Below are positions 52,617-61,612 of a stretch of 64,000 bases of DNA, one piece after another. The translations under genes and the position numbers were made by a program. Source of the DNA: Fibrobacter succinogenes. GTDB lineage: Bacteria > Fibrobacterota > Fibrobacteria > Fibrobacterales > Fibrobacteraceae. The notes beneath the pieces were generated by a model, which worked only from the letters and a program-made list of their open reading frames with translations, was not told where the DNA came from and did not search any database. Every line of letters starts with the position of its first letter. Position 1 is the stretch's first letter. The DNA is taken from positions 1-64,000 of the forward strand of contig NZ_CACZDK010000003.1 in the NCBI RefSeq assembly GCF_902779965.1. Reading direction: 5' to 3'.

Positions 52617-55310
52617 TTACAAGCCGTTTTTATTGAATAGCGTGTAGCCACGCACGAGACCGTCTTGGAAAAAACGAACAATGTAGTTACCGTTCTTGAG
52701 GCCCGCAATATCAACCGTGAAGTTGTTTGCGCCGGCGGTAAGCATCTGCGAGAGTTTTAGGCGCCCGTCCATCGAATAGATTTTCACGCTTGTCGTTTTT
52801 GCAAGCGGAAGGTCCGATGCAATTTGGAGAGTCTGCGAAGTGGCTCGCACGCGGAATCCCAGGTTCACTTTGGCGACCGGCGCAATGTCCGTCGGCGGGT
52901 CAACAACGACCGGCTTTGGCTTGTTGCGAAGGAGGCGCACGCCAAAGATACCGCCCACCATTCCAGAGCTTGCCGAGAACGAGATGCGCACGATTTTTTT
53001 ATTCTTCACCATTTTGTCCGGAATCGGGTACGTCACGTTCACAAATTCATCCTTTTTCCACTTGCCCGAAATATTCTCGGTCACGAGCTTTTCTCCGTCA
53101 ATGGAGATGTCGAATTCACGAGTGCAGCCTTCGTTGCCCCAGTAGCGCACCATGAGGCTTAAGGAATCTTCGCTGTTCGTCTCGAATTCGTAGCTGATGA
53201 GGCCGCCATCGCCGCCCGAGCACTTGCCAGCGTCGCGGTAGAATTCGCCTTGGTGCGTGCCCGAAGTGGAATTTTCGATTTTCATCTTGTGATCAACTTC
53301 TGGCTGTTGCTCGCCGGGAGCGACTTTGTCAACGGTCTTTTCATCAAGCGCCAAGGCCTCTTTTTGTTCTTTTTCCAAGCGGTCAAGAATCGAGGGATCT
53401 GTCAGCACCATCCAGTACATCATGTAACGAGCATCGTGAACTTCGTAGAAGGGCTGCAAAAGCAGGTTTGCGTCTTTTTGCTTTGCGAAGAGGTAAGGCG
53501 CCTTGAAGTGCATCGGCTCGCCCTTCACGGGTTCCACCTTCGACGGGATATCTTCTTTTTTGCTTGCAAGCATCGGCGCCTGATCCAACGATTCCAACGC
53601 TCCGGATGCGATATGGCTCCAGCGGCCATCATCAGCAACAAGACCGTTCAAGTTCGCAGTACCCGTCTTTGCAGAAAGCACAATCGGGCCATGCAAAAGC
53701 GCTACGTAATCGGTCACGCCCGGCAAATCCTCGACATGCGTGTACATCGGGTAAAGCACTTCGACGACATCACCAGACTTCCAGGCCTTCCCTGCTGAAA
53801 CATAGCTCGACGGCGTAGATTTTTTCACAACGGTATCGCCATTGACAATGACCTTGAATTCACCTTCCTTGACCCAGTACGGATGGCGAATTTGCATGTC
53901 AAATTCACCGCTACCCGTAATCGTAAACTTGGAAGATTCACCCTTCGGGAAGGCGGTCTCTTGCTTGATTTTTACGCTTTTGTCTTTCCAGTTCAAGACG
54001 GAAGCCGCAAAGAGGTTTACGTAGAGAGCATCCTTGTCTTTCGTATAAATAAACTGGTTGTACTTTGCCGGGTTTTCCATGCCGGAACCCACGCAGCACC
54101 ACATGCCCGCATTGACCTTGGAATACACGCGGTAATGGCGCGGACGAGCCGGGGTGAAGTAAACGTAGCCGCCATGCGTCGGGTGGATTGTCGAAAGGAT
54201 ATGGTTGAAAAGCGCACGTTCATAGAAATCAGTGTAATGCGCATCATGCTTGATGTTGAAAAGGCGCTCCGTCAGCTTGAGCATGTTGTACGTATTGCAG
54301 GATTCAGGACCTTCACGTTCTTCCACGAACTTTTTATGGTTGTTGAGCGCCGGGAAATGTTCCGAAATGCTGTTGCCGCCAATGGCGATACTGCGTTTAT
54401 TCACAACTGTCTGCCAGAAGAAATCGGAGCCCTTCTTGAAATTCTGATCGCCGGAAAGTTCAGCGATGCGTGCGAAACCAACAACTTTAGGCACCTGCGT
54501 ATTGGCATGCACGTTCGTCAAGTTGTCGTTCCCTTGCGACATCGGGTCCAAAAGCCACTTGTGCGACCACTTCTTTGCCGCGTTCAGGTACTTCTCGTTT
54601 TTCGTGAGGTAGTAAGCGTCCGCATAGACTTCAGGCATACCGCCATGTTCCGTGCCGAGCATCTGCTGCATTTTGGAATCGTTGAGACCGTCCGTAATCG
54701 TAATGCCCCAGTCGCAAAGCGCCAAGAACATCGTCTTTGCTTGCTCGTAGCCCGCATAAACGTAAGCATCGCGGAGGCCCGCATAGAGCTTGTGGATATT
54801 GTACCACGGCACCCAATAGCCGTTCTGGGCGCCCGCATTGCCGCTCTTCATGCTGAGCCACATCTTTTTGCCGTTGGGAACGCCACTGATATAGCCCTTG
54901 AAATTGTTGTCCTTGGAATTCTGGTCCTGGATTGTCTTGAGTTCTTTCAAGATGTATTCGAGGCGTTCCTTGACTTGGACGTCATCGTTATCGGCATAAT
55001 GCATGGCCAAAGCACTCAAGTAATGCCCAAGCACGTGGCCGTCAAGCCCTGCCCAGTTCGGGAACTTAGAAGCCTTGGGCCTCATTCCCGCTTCTTCGTA
55101 GAACGGAGCAAGCAAACGGTCCACATCGTAGCTAAGGAGCGTTTCGACGTTCAAATCCTGACGTTCCTTCAAGACGCCATCCAAAAGTTGCACATCCGAC
55201 AATGCGAACATGTCAGGGTAGAGCACATCCTGCGAAAATCCGAGACTGCAAGCGACTCCCATCAGCGCTAGTGTCGTGCGTAAACGTTTACCAAACCATC
55301 CGAAATTCAT
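52617..55310 (-). CDS. GH127 beta-L-arabinofuranosidase-like enzyme with C-terminal sorting-type tail
   Basis: An 897-residue exported enzyme of the GH127 (DUF1680) kind, which frees L-arabinofuranose from plant arabinan and extensin chains. The signal peptide covers MNFGWFGKRLRTTLALMGVA and cleavage is near LGFSQD. The catalytic module fills about 25-590 with EHGGMPEVYADAYYLTKN, ESCNTYNMLKLTERLF and CCVGSGMENPAKY, the last giving the conserved Cys/Glu environment. A beta-rich module (690-800) follows, then a tail from about 830 with VKIYSMDGRLKLSQ and GLKNGNYIVRF that looks like a type IX sorting domain. ATG at 55310 follows GGTGG; a GTG three codons earlier is the alternative. Confidence 0.87.
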   Translation of the reverse strand: MNFGWFGKRLRTTLALMGVACSLGFSQDVLYPDMFALSDVQLLDGVLKERQDLNVETLLSYDVDRLLAPFYEEAGMRPKASKFPNWAGLDGHVLGHYLSALAMHYADNDDVQVKERLEYILKELKTIQDQNSKDNNFKGYISGVPNGKKMWLSMKSGNAGAQNGYWVPWYNIHKLYAGLRDAYVYAGYEQAKTMFLALCDWGITITDGLNDSKMQQMLGTEHGGMPEVYADAYYLTKNEKYLNAAKKWSHKWLLDPMSQGNDNLTNVHANTQVPKVVGFARIAELSGDQNFKKGSDFFWQTVVNKRSIAIGGNSISEHFPALNNHKKFVEEREGPESCNTYNMLKLTERLFNIKHDAHYTDFYERALFNHILSTIHPTHGGYVYFTPARPRHYRVYSKVNAGMWCCVGSGMENPAKYNQFIYTKDKDALYVNLFAASVLNWKDKSVKIKQETAFPKGESSKFTITGSGEFDMQIRHPYWVKEGEFKVIVNGDTVVKKSTPSSYVSAGKAWKSGDVVEVLYPMYTHVEDLPGVTDYVALLHGPIVLSAKTGTANLNGLVADDGRWSHIASGALESLDQAPMLASKKEDIPSKVEPVKGEPMHFKAPYLFAKQKDANLLLQPFYEVHDARYMMYWMVLTDPSILDRLEKEQKEALALDEKTVDKVAPGEQQPEVDHKMKIENSTSGTHQGEFYRDAGKCSGGDGGLISYEFETNSEDSLSLMVRYWGNEGCTREFDISIDGEKLVTENISGKWKKDEFVNVTYPIPDKMVKNKKIVRISFSASSGMVGGIFGVRLLRNKPKPVVVDPPTDIAPVAKVNLGFRVRATSQTLQIASDLPLAKTTSVKIYSMDGRLKLSQMLTAGANNFTVDIAGLKNGNYIVRFFQDGLVRGYTLFNKNGL

Positions 55311-55363
55311 TGTTTCCACCTTTTTTGATTATTAACCCTTACCCAGAAAATAAACAGAAAAAA

Positions 55364-55383
55364 AGGCGCCCCTTAAGGCGCCT
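55364..55383 (-). terminator. Terminator of the phase-tract lipoprotein gene
   Basis: AGGCGCC, six-base loop, GGCGCCT, followed on the minus strand by TTTTTTTT; 34 bases past the stop codon of the lipoprotein. Confidence 0.85.
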
Positions 55384-55417
55384 CTTTAAATAGTTTTGAC
55401 AATTCTACAAAAGGGTT

Positions 55418-56074
55418 TTACAAACCAAAGGAATTTATAGAAACACTCTCACTGCAATCAGATTTCGATTCCAAGGTAAATTCGTCTAAGACAGAATCAA
55501 AAGCGGCGTTTCCTTCCGTGTATGCGCAATAAGCATCTAGATTTCCTTTATCATCGCATGATCCAACAAACAGGTCCTCTGCGGTTTTAATCAAACACAA
55601 ACTTTTGAAATTTTCAAAGACAGTTTCACATTCAGCACCGAAATTATTCAACACAATACTCCGTTCTACACGATTGCCCGGTCCAAGCTTGAACTTTGTA
55701 GAATACGTTTTTGCATCGCTTGCACAAGAAGCAGCCGCTCCTTTTTCGTTACCATAAACATAAATTCGACCATCTGATTTAGAAGCTGCGCCACTCTTAA
55801 TTTCAATAGCTACAACTTCAGTAACCTTCGTATCGAATGCTATTTTAACAGATTTTGACAATCCTTCCTCGCCAGCCGACGAACTGCTTTCCGGATCTAC
55901 ACTAATCTCTGGCGGACCAACCCAAATATCACCTGAAGAACTGCTGCTTTCCAAAGAACTACTATCCCCCCCCCCTGCAAACGGATTTGCGTTTGGGTCA
56001 ACAGTTCCACTAGAGCATGCAACCAATGCAAGCCACGATACGAATCCAATTAAATAAAAACTCTTTTTAAGCAT
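55418..56074 (-). CDS. Lipoprotein with ten-G tract, partner of the TIGR02147 gene
   Basis: A 218-residue lipoprotein of unknown function. Signal sequence MLKKSFYLIGFVSWLALVAC, lipobox Cys20, then a spacer containing ten consecutive G on the coding strand (55966-55975) coding GGGD, a serine-rich linker, and a globular domain from about 70 with six Cys that could form disulphides. Homopolymer G tracts of this length invite slipped-strand frameshifts, so expression may switch on and off. The start overlaps the TIGR02147 gene by eight bases, a pairing common in Fibrobacter. An earlier TTG four codons upstream is rejected. Confidence 0.8.
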   Translation of the reverse strand: MLKKSFYLIGFVSWLALVACSSGTVDPNANPFAGGGDSSSLESSSSSGDIWVGPPEISVDPESSSSAGEEGLSKSVKIAFDTKVTEVVAIEIKSGAASKSDGRIYVYGNEKGAAASCASDAKTYSTKFKLGPGNRVERSIVLNNFGAECETVFENFKSLCLIKTAEDLFVGSCDDKGNLDAYCAYTEGNAAFDSVLDEFTLESKSDCSESVSINSFGL

Positions 56075-56900
56075 GTTTCTTCCCAACTATTTTATTGGTG
56101 ACGGGAAAAAATTGAAAATTAATTCTACACACTTGATCAAAATTACCACAATCGTTCGCAATTGCAACTACTTTTTTGCAACAAGCCTTAATTTCTTCGA
56201 CAATTCTCTTATAAGCGTCCTGATTTACGCCAAGCGTAATGCCGTTAAAGAAGCGCTCGCTTACAGAATAGCGGTCCACGGCTCGGGCAGCCATAATCGC
56301 CATCTCTTTGTGCATAGCCCGGATCGCAATAGGGAGTGCTTCCTTGGAACCGATAACAGTTTGCGCGGTCTGCGAGTAGACTTTTTCGTCTTCTTTTTTC
56401 AAGAAGCCAGCCTTCACGAGAAAACTGAGCACATCGCGCACTTCTTCTGCAGAAACGTATTCCTTGCATTCTTCGGCAATGTCGCGAGGGGAAGCCCCCG
56501 GCATGAGCGGAGCAAGTTCTCGAATAACCGGATATTTCCAAGATTCGTAATACTGGAACGCCTCTTTATCGACAACGCGAACTTCGTGCTCCAATGCAAT
56601 ACGCTGCATTTCAAGAAGCGCCGCACGCTGAGATTCATTATTCTCGGCATTCCCATAAGCGACGAGCTGATAGAAGTACTGTTCTTCGTAATCAACGAGT
56701 CCCATGGATTTAGCCACTTGGCAAGCCTTAATTTTGCTGAGCTTGCTCTGCCCCATGCAAACGAGCTTCAAGAAATTCGGCGAAGAAAATCCGGCATTTC
56801 GGCAAAACTCGCGCCACGAGAACGACCCAAGACGTTTGCGTTCGTCGTAGTATTCCTGCAAATAGAGGTGGTAATCGCGGTACTCAAAAATTGACTTCAT
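56067..56900 (-). CDS. TIGR02147/DUF4423 family regulator
   Basis: A 277-residue protein of the TIGR02147 family, a large paralogous set in Fibrobacter. It begins with a helix-turn-helix-like region (YHLYLQEYYDERKRLGSFSW; CRNAGFSSPNFLKLVCMGQ, where the GFSSPNFLKLV turn is typical), then an all-alpha domain (about 90-270) with winged-helix character. It has no signal peptide. Such genes stand just before, and overlap, a lipoprotein gene, which suggests control of that neighbour; this is inference. The upstream minus-strand DNA has a good TATAAT (56941-56946). Confidence 0.87.
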   Translation of the reverse strand: MKSIFEYRDYHLYLQEYYDERKRLGSFSWREFCRNAGFSSPNFLKLVCMGQSKLSKIKACQVAKSMGLVDYEEQYFYQLVAYGNAENNESQRAALLEMQRIALEHEVRVVDKEAFQYYESWKYPVIRELAPLMPGASPRDIAEECKEYVSAEEVRDVLSFLVKAGFLKKEDEKVYSQTAQTVIGSKEALPIAIRAMHKEMAIMAARAVDRYSVSERFFNGITLGVNQDAYKRIVEEIKACCKKVVAIANDCGNFDQVCRINFQFFPVTNKIVGKKHA

Positions 56901-57041
56901 AATACATAAAATAAATTTTTACAAATGGAAATGCAACATCTGTATTATACGCGTAAGTATATTTTTAAGCTATAAAAGGGGGATTTTTATAAAAATTCGA
57001 GCGTTTTTAGAGCTATATAATACACCTTGTATAATAGAGAA

Positions 57042-57072
57042 ACAGCCCCGCCAGCAGAGTGACGGAGACTGT
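57042..57072 (+). terminator. Hairpin with T-run facing the plus strand
   Basis: ACAGCCCCGCCA pairs with TGACGGAGACTGT (one bulge, some G-T pairs) and is followed by TTTTTT on the plus strand. No plus-strand gene precedes it, but a TATAAT stands at 57030-57035. Read on the other strand it would be a poor terminator for GH5. Confidence 0.45.
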
Positions 57073-57153
57073 TTTTTAAAACGAAACTGAGAGATTCCCA
57101 ATCAAACAGAGAATGACGAATCCATTGCAAACGCAAGACGAGACTGCCGCAAA

Positions 57154-58707
57154 CTAGCGGATTTGCACTTGCAGCACCTTGCCCTGGCACTTTGCGATGT
57201 AGTTGCCTTGGCGAAGACCGTTCAAATGCATTTCGGTCTTGGACGAAGTTGCCATTCCGACACTGCGAACAAGATTTCCGTTCATATCGAACAGCATAAT
57301 GTTGCCGGAGCCGTAAAGCATATTGCCTGCACGACGGAGATTCACCTGAGTTGCAGCAAGGACGATCGGCAAAGCAATTGTAGCCGAACTGCTAGACTGC
57401 GCAATTTCGCTAGAACTGGAGGCGGGAGCGTCGTTGCCGCCATTGATAAAGTCTTCGACGTGGGTCACGCCGTTGTTCACGTAATTGCCGAGACCATACA
57501 CACCGCGCATAGCGTTGATAACGTCAGTTTCAAGAACCTTGCCCACCGGCGAAGATTGACGACGGATGTAAGCCATGTTGTCATAGCCGGAATTGCTTTC
57601 GTTGCCCATATCCCAAAGAATCGGGGTGAGGCCATACTGCTTGGCGGCAGAAACAACATCCTTGTGCCATTGTACACGGCCCTGCTTGTGGAGATTCAGG
57701 TCGGAACCGCTCAATTCCGGAGTACGGACGTTTGCACCGAATTCGCCAACAATGACCGGATAGCCCTTATCCACATAATTCGTCTTCATCTTGGCAAACT
57801 GTTCCTGCGGATGCACAATGCTCCCGAGCTTGGAATCGACCGCACCACCCCAAGCGTTGTAACCGGCGTTATGCTTAGGTTCGCTAGCCTTGGTGTAGTC
57901 GCCATAGTAGTACTGCGGCTGAATAGGTTCGCTCGCGCCCCAGTCCTGTTGGCTCGTCATAAGCGTGTACTGGTACGGATCGTAGTAGTGAACTTCGAAC
58001 ATCAAGCGGCCTTCGACCTTGTCTTTCGGGAAGGTGCTTACCGGAGCGCTTTTGACCGACTTGTCGATGTCGGTATTGAGCCCCTGGATAATCAAGGTGC
58101 GAGTAGCATTGTTGCCACCCGTAGCGCGAACCGCATCAACGAACGTCTGGTAGTAGTGCATAAGCGTAGACACATGCTGCGAGGTCCACGTGTTCACATT
58201 CGGGCCAGGTTCGTTTGCGCCGGCAAAAAGCAAACGTTCGTTGTAGTTCTTAAACTTGTTCGCAATTTGCGTCCAGTAAGTCTTCATCTTGTTGTCGATG
58301 GTGTTATCGACGCTCGTGCCGATGTTGCTCTGGAACCAGCCACCTTCACCTTCGTGGTGGATGTTCAAAATCGTGTAGAGGCCTGCGCGCATCGCGTAAT
58401 CGACAACCGTCTTCACGGAATCGAGCCAGGTTTCGGTGACCTTACCACCGCTCGTGTGGCTATCCCAAGCGCAAGGAATACGCACCGTATTGAAGCCAGC
58501 CGCCTTCACAGAATCCAACAGAGCCTGAGTCGGGAAAGGGTTGCCCCACAAAGTCGGGTTGTTCGGCACTTCCATCGAGTTACCGATATTGAAGCCCATG
58601 CCCATCTTGGCTTGAACTTCTTTTGCCGTTGGAAGAGTGGCTGCAGAAACAGAGCCTGCTAAAAAAGCTACACCACAGGTGATTCCGAAAATTTTTGACC
58701 AAACCAT
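57154..58707 (-). CDS. GH5 endoglucanase (cellulase) with C-terminal sorting-type tail
   Basis: A 517-residue secreted GH5 enzyme hydrolysing beta-1,4-glucan chains. The signal peptide ends near VSAATL (residue 23). The catalytic TIM barrel covers about 25-410: MGMGFNIGNSMEV, RIPCAWDSH, NIHHEGE, acid/base Glu166 in ANEPGPN and nucleophile Glu322 in VIVGEFGANV, all intact. A Ser-rich linker (435-450) leads to a tail (about 455-517) with IMLFDMNGNLVRS and GLRQGNYIAKC, similar to the GH127 tail and like a type IX sorting domain. AAGGAG stands five bases before the ATG. It is preceded by hairpins (58819-58927) that end the nfn transcript. Confidence 0.93.
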   Translation of the reverse strand: MVWSKIFGITCGVAFLAGSVSAATLPTAKEVQAKMGMGFNIGNSMEVPNNPTLWGNPFPTQALLDSVKAAGFNTVRIPCAWDSHTSGGKVTETWLDSVKTVVDYAMRAGLYTILNIHHEGEGGWFQSNIGTSVDNTIDNKMKTYWTQIANKFKNYNERLLFAGANEPGPNVNTWTSQHVSTLMHYYQTFVDAVRATGGNNATRTLIIQGLNTDIDKSVKSAPVSTFPKDKVEGRLMFEVHYYDPYQYTLMTSQQDWGASEPIQPQYYYGDYTKASEPKHNAGYNAWGGAVDSKLGSIVHPQEQFAKMKTNYVDKGYPVIVGEFGANVRTPELSGSDLNLHKQGRVQWHKDVVSAAKQYGLTPILWDMGNESNSGYDNMAYIRRQSSPVGKVLETDVINAMRGVYGLGNYVNNGVTHVEDFINGGNDAPASSSSEIAQSSSSATIALPIVLAATQVNLRRAGNMLYGSGNIMLFDMNGNLVRSVGMATSSKTEMHLNGLRQGNYIAKCQGKVLQVQIR

Positions 58708-58818
58708 AACATCTCCTTAAATAACCTTTATTTTGAATATAATCAAAAGATTTTCAAAAAAGGCGATGTCACAAAAAAGGAAGAATTGACAAAAAGGAAC
58801 GGGTTAGAATACTACGCA

Positions 58819-58846
58819 AAAAAGGATGGCCGGAGCCATCCTTTTT
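58819..58846 (-). terminator. Terminator-like hairpin 1 of the nfn/GH5 spacer
   Basis: AAAAAGGATGGC, loop CGGA, GCCATCCTTTTT: a perfect 12-bp stem with T and A runs on both sides, so it may work in either direction. Only minus-strand genes flank it. Confidence 0.75.
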
Positions 58847-58897
58847 AAAAATTCCGTGCTTGGAAAAAGAAGCGAGCAGGACCAGAAGTCGAAAAAC

Positions 58898-58927
58898 AAA
58901 AAAGATGGTCGGAAGACCATCTTTTTT
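58898..58927 (-). terminator. Terminator-like hairpin 2 of the nfn/GH5 spacer
   Basis: AAAAAAGATGGTC, loop GGAA, GACCATCTTTTTT: a 13-bp stem, very similar in plan to hairpin 1 (paralogous with changed arms). A third small inverted repeat TCAAATC/GATTTGA follows at 58928-58944 and a GC-rich one near 59005-59037 around two GTAC palindromes. The 352-base spacer holds no gene. Confidence 0.7.
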
Positions 58928-59058
58928 TCAAATCCAAGATTTGAAGAAGAAACATTTTTCTTCAGGGCTTGGAAAAGGAACCTAGCGAGAGCAGGAGCCG
59001 AGCCCCCGTAGCGTACTAAAGCGTACGTGAGGGGGCGAGCGACAAACTATCGCGACGG

Positions 59059-60558
59059 TTACTTTTTCAAGAACTCGTTGATGCCTGCTGCTGCGCGGCG
59101 TCCCTCACCCATAGCGAGGATCACGGTTGCAGCGCCGAGCACGATGTCACCACCGGCGTAGACCTTTTCCATAAAGGTCTTGTTGGCAGTTGCATCTTCG
59201 AGAAGGATGTGACCCTTCTTATCGACGGAGAGTTCCGGAGTGGTGTTGCTGATAAGCGGGTTAGAACCGTTACCAATAGCAACGAGCACGGTGTCGCATT
59301 CGATTTCGAAGCTTGCGCCTTCGACCTTGACCGGACGCGGACGGCCCTTTTCGTCGGGTTCGCCGAGTTCGTACTTGTCGACGAGCATACCGCGGACGTG
59401 ACCAGCTTCGTCGCCGAGGATCTTGGCCGGGTTCTGGAGAACGCAGAATTCGACACCTTCTTCCTGAGCGTGGAGAACTTCTTCCTTACGGGCCGGAAGT
59501 TCGTTCATGCTACGACGGTAAATGATACGGACCTTTTCTGCACCGAGGCGGAGAGCCATACGGGCAGCGTCCATAGCGACGTTACCACCACCGAGGACGA
59601 CAACGTTCTTGCCCGGCCACATCGGCGTATCGGCATTTTCCTTGTCGTAAGCGCGCATGAGGTTTGCACGGGTGAGGTATTCATTAGCAGCGAACACACC
59701 GACGAGGTTTTCACCTTCGATGTTCATGAACAACGGAAGACCAGCACCGGTACCGACGAACACAGCGTCAAAGCCATCCTTTTCGATGAGGTCCTTGAGC
59801 TTGCGGGTACGGCCAATCACAAAGTTCGTTTCGAACTTCACGCCCATAGCGGCGAGAGATTCGATTTCCTTGTCCACAATCTTCTTCGGAAGACGGAATT
59901 CAGGAATACCATAGCGGACCACGCCACCGAGCTTGTGGAAAGCTTCGAAGATGGTCACGTCGTGGCCTTCGCGGCGGACGTCAGCAGCGACGACCAAGCC
60001 GGCAGGACCGGAACCGATCACAGCCACCTTCTTGCCCGTTGCAGGCTTCACAGCCGGAACGGAAGCGCCACCGTTGTTGCGTTCATAGTCAGCAGCAAAG
60101 CGTTCGAGACGGCCGATAGCGACAGCCTGGTTCACGTCCTTGTGCATCTTGCCCATCGTGCAGTTCATCTGGCACTGGCGTTCCTGCGGGCAAACGCGGC
60201 CGCAGATAGCCGGGAGCAAACTCGTTTCCTTGATCTTTGCGATAGCGGCCTTGAAGTCGCCTTCGGCGATCTTGGCAATGAAGGCCGGAATGTCGATGTG
60301 AACCGGGCAGCTTTCAACGCAGAACGGCTTCTTGCAGTTAAGGCAGCGGTTAGCTTCGACGATAGCCTGAGCTTCGGTATAACCCTGAGCCACTTCTTCC
60401 ATCACGCGTGCGCGGTAGGACGGTTCGAGCTGCGGCATCGGCTGAGCCGGGATAGCAGTCTTGTCCTTCGGCTTCAAGGGCTGCGGAAGAGCCTTAATCT
60501 TTTCAAGTTCCACCTTGGCGGCGGCGTCCAACTGTTCGCGAGTCATATGTTCAGACAT
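59059..60558 (-). CDS. nfnB: NfnB: large subunit of NADH-dependent ferredoxin:NADP oxidoreductase
   Basis: A 499-residue GltD-like flavoprotein. The N-terminal Fe-S segment reads RCLNCKKPFCVESCPVHIDI, then CGRVCPQERQCQMNC; an FAD motif VIGSGPAGLVVAADV and an NADP motif VVLGGGNVAMDAARM follow. Standing alone it could be a glutamate synthase small subunit, but the upstream partner is the NfnA-type FAD/2Fe-2S protein, so NfnAB is much likelier: this bifurcating enzyme links NADH, NADPH and ferredoxin in anaerobes. Stop and start overlap (TAATG), so translation is coupled. No glutamate synthase large subunit is near. Confidence 0.88.
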   Translation of the reverse strand: MSEHMTREQLDAAAKVELEKIKALPQPLKPKDKTAIPAQPMPQLEPSYRARVMEEVAQGYTEAQAIVEANRCLNCKKPFCVESCPVHIDIPAFIAKIAEGDFKAAIAKIKETSLLPAICGRVCPQERQCQMNCTMGKMHKDVNQAVAIGRLERFAADYERNNGGASVPAVKPATGKKVAVIGSGPAGLVVAADVRREGHDVTIFEAFHKLGGVVRYGIPEFRLPKKIVDKEIESLAAMGVKFETNFVIGRTRKLKDLIEKDGFDAVFVGTGAGLPLFMNIEGENLVGVFAANEYLTRANLMRAYDKENADTPMWPGKNVVVLGGGNVAMDAARMALRLGAEKVRIIYRRSMNELPARKEEVLHAQEEGVEFCVLQNPAKILGDEAGHVRGMLVDKYELGEPDEKGRPRPVKVEGASFEIECDTVLVAIGNGSNPLISNTTPELSVDKKGHILLEDATANKTFMEKVYAGGDIVLGAATVILAMGEGRRAAAGINEFLKK

Positions 60559-61445
60559 TATTTGCTCTCCTTAGCCTTGGCATCTGCCATCTTGTCGATA
60601 TTGCACTTGTGGCCGTCATTTGCACCGAAGCGATGCAAAGCTTCCTGTTCCTGGGGCTTGAAAGCGCCCATACGCTGGAGCATGTTGTTCCAGTCGACTT
60701 CGTGGCCGTCGAATTCCGGACCATCGACGCAGACGAACTTCGTCTTGCCACCGATAGTGACGCGGCAACCACCGCACATGCCCGTACCATCGACCATGAT
60801 GCTGTTGAGGCTAACGACAGTCTTCACTGCATACGGCTTGGTGGTGAGAGCGCAGAACTTCATCATGATCGGAGGACCGATAGCGATGACCATGTCCGGC
60901 TTACCCTTGGTGTCTTCGCAGAGTTCCTTAAGCGGTTCAGTCACGAGACCCTTGCGGCCATAAGAACCGTCGTCGGTCATGAAAATGATGTTGTCAGCGA
61001 GAGCAGTCATTTCTTCCTTCATGAGGAAGAGGCTTTCGTTACGGGCACCCATGATAATCGTTACCTTGTTGCCTGCAGCCTTGAGAGCCTGAACAATCGG
61101 GTGCATCGGGGCAATACCGACACCACCGCAAACGCAGACTACGTGACCAAAGTTGTCGATATGGGTCGGAGAACCGAGCGGGCCAACCAAGACCGGGATA
61201 TCGTCACCGACTTCGAACTTGGAAAGTTCAGTCGTCGTCTTACCAACCGTCTGGAAAATGAGGGTGATAGAACCTTCATTCGTATCGGCGTCAGCAATAG
61301 TGAGCGGAACACGTTCACCGTTGTCCTTGTTCGTCTGGAGGATGATAAATTGTCCTGCCTTACGTTCTTGCGCGATCAGCGGGGCGTGGACGCGGAATTG
61401 GAATACCGCGGGAGATAACTGCTTTTTAAAGAGAATTTTTGCCAT
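60558..61445 (-). CDS. nfnA: NfnA: FAD/2Fe-2S small subunit of NADH-dependent ferredoxin:NADP oxidoreductase
   Basis: A 295-residue ferredoxin-NADP-reductase-like protein. RERVPLTIADADTNEG-like flavin-site residues (GERVPLTIADA) are in the first 100; NAD-site GGVGIAPMHPIVQALK near 110; C-terminal Cys cluster GMCGGCRVTIGGKTKFVCVD for a 2Fe-2S centre. With the NfnB gene overlapping it, the assignment is consistent. The start at 61445 replaces a TTG four codons earlier. It is divergent from the Rrf2 regulator across 168 bases, so that regulator could control the pair; there is no direct evidence. Confidence 0.87.
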   Translation of the reverse strand: MAKILFKKQLSPAVFQFRVHAPLIAQERKAGQFIILQTNKDNGERVPLTIADADTNEGSITLIFQTVGKTTTELSKFEVGDDIPVLVGPLGSPTHIDNFGHVVCVCGGVGIAPMHPIVQALKAAGNKVTIIMGARNESLFLMKEEMTALADNIIFMTDDGSYGRKGLVTEPLKELCEDTKGKPDMVIAIGPPIMMKFCALTTKPYAVKTVVSLNSIMVDGTGMCGGCRVTIGGKTKFVCVDGPEFDGHEVDWNNMLQRMGAFKPQEQEALHRFGANDGHKCNIDKMADAKAKESK

Positions 61446-61612
61446 AATGCGAGGCAATATAGAAAAATTTTAGAACGCGTTTTAGTAAAAATTTATAAGG
61501 GACGGGTTAGAGCGCAGACTCAAGCAAATAACGCATCGAGCTATAAAAAATCCCCTAATTATGTAGGTTTTTAATAGAAAAAATATATATTTGGGACTCA
61601 AAGGAGTAAAAC

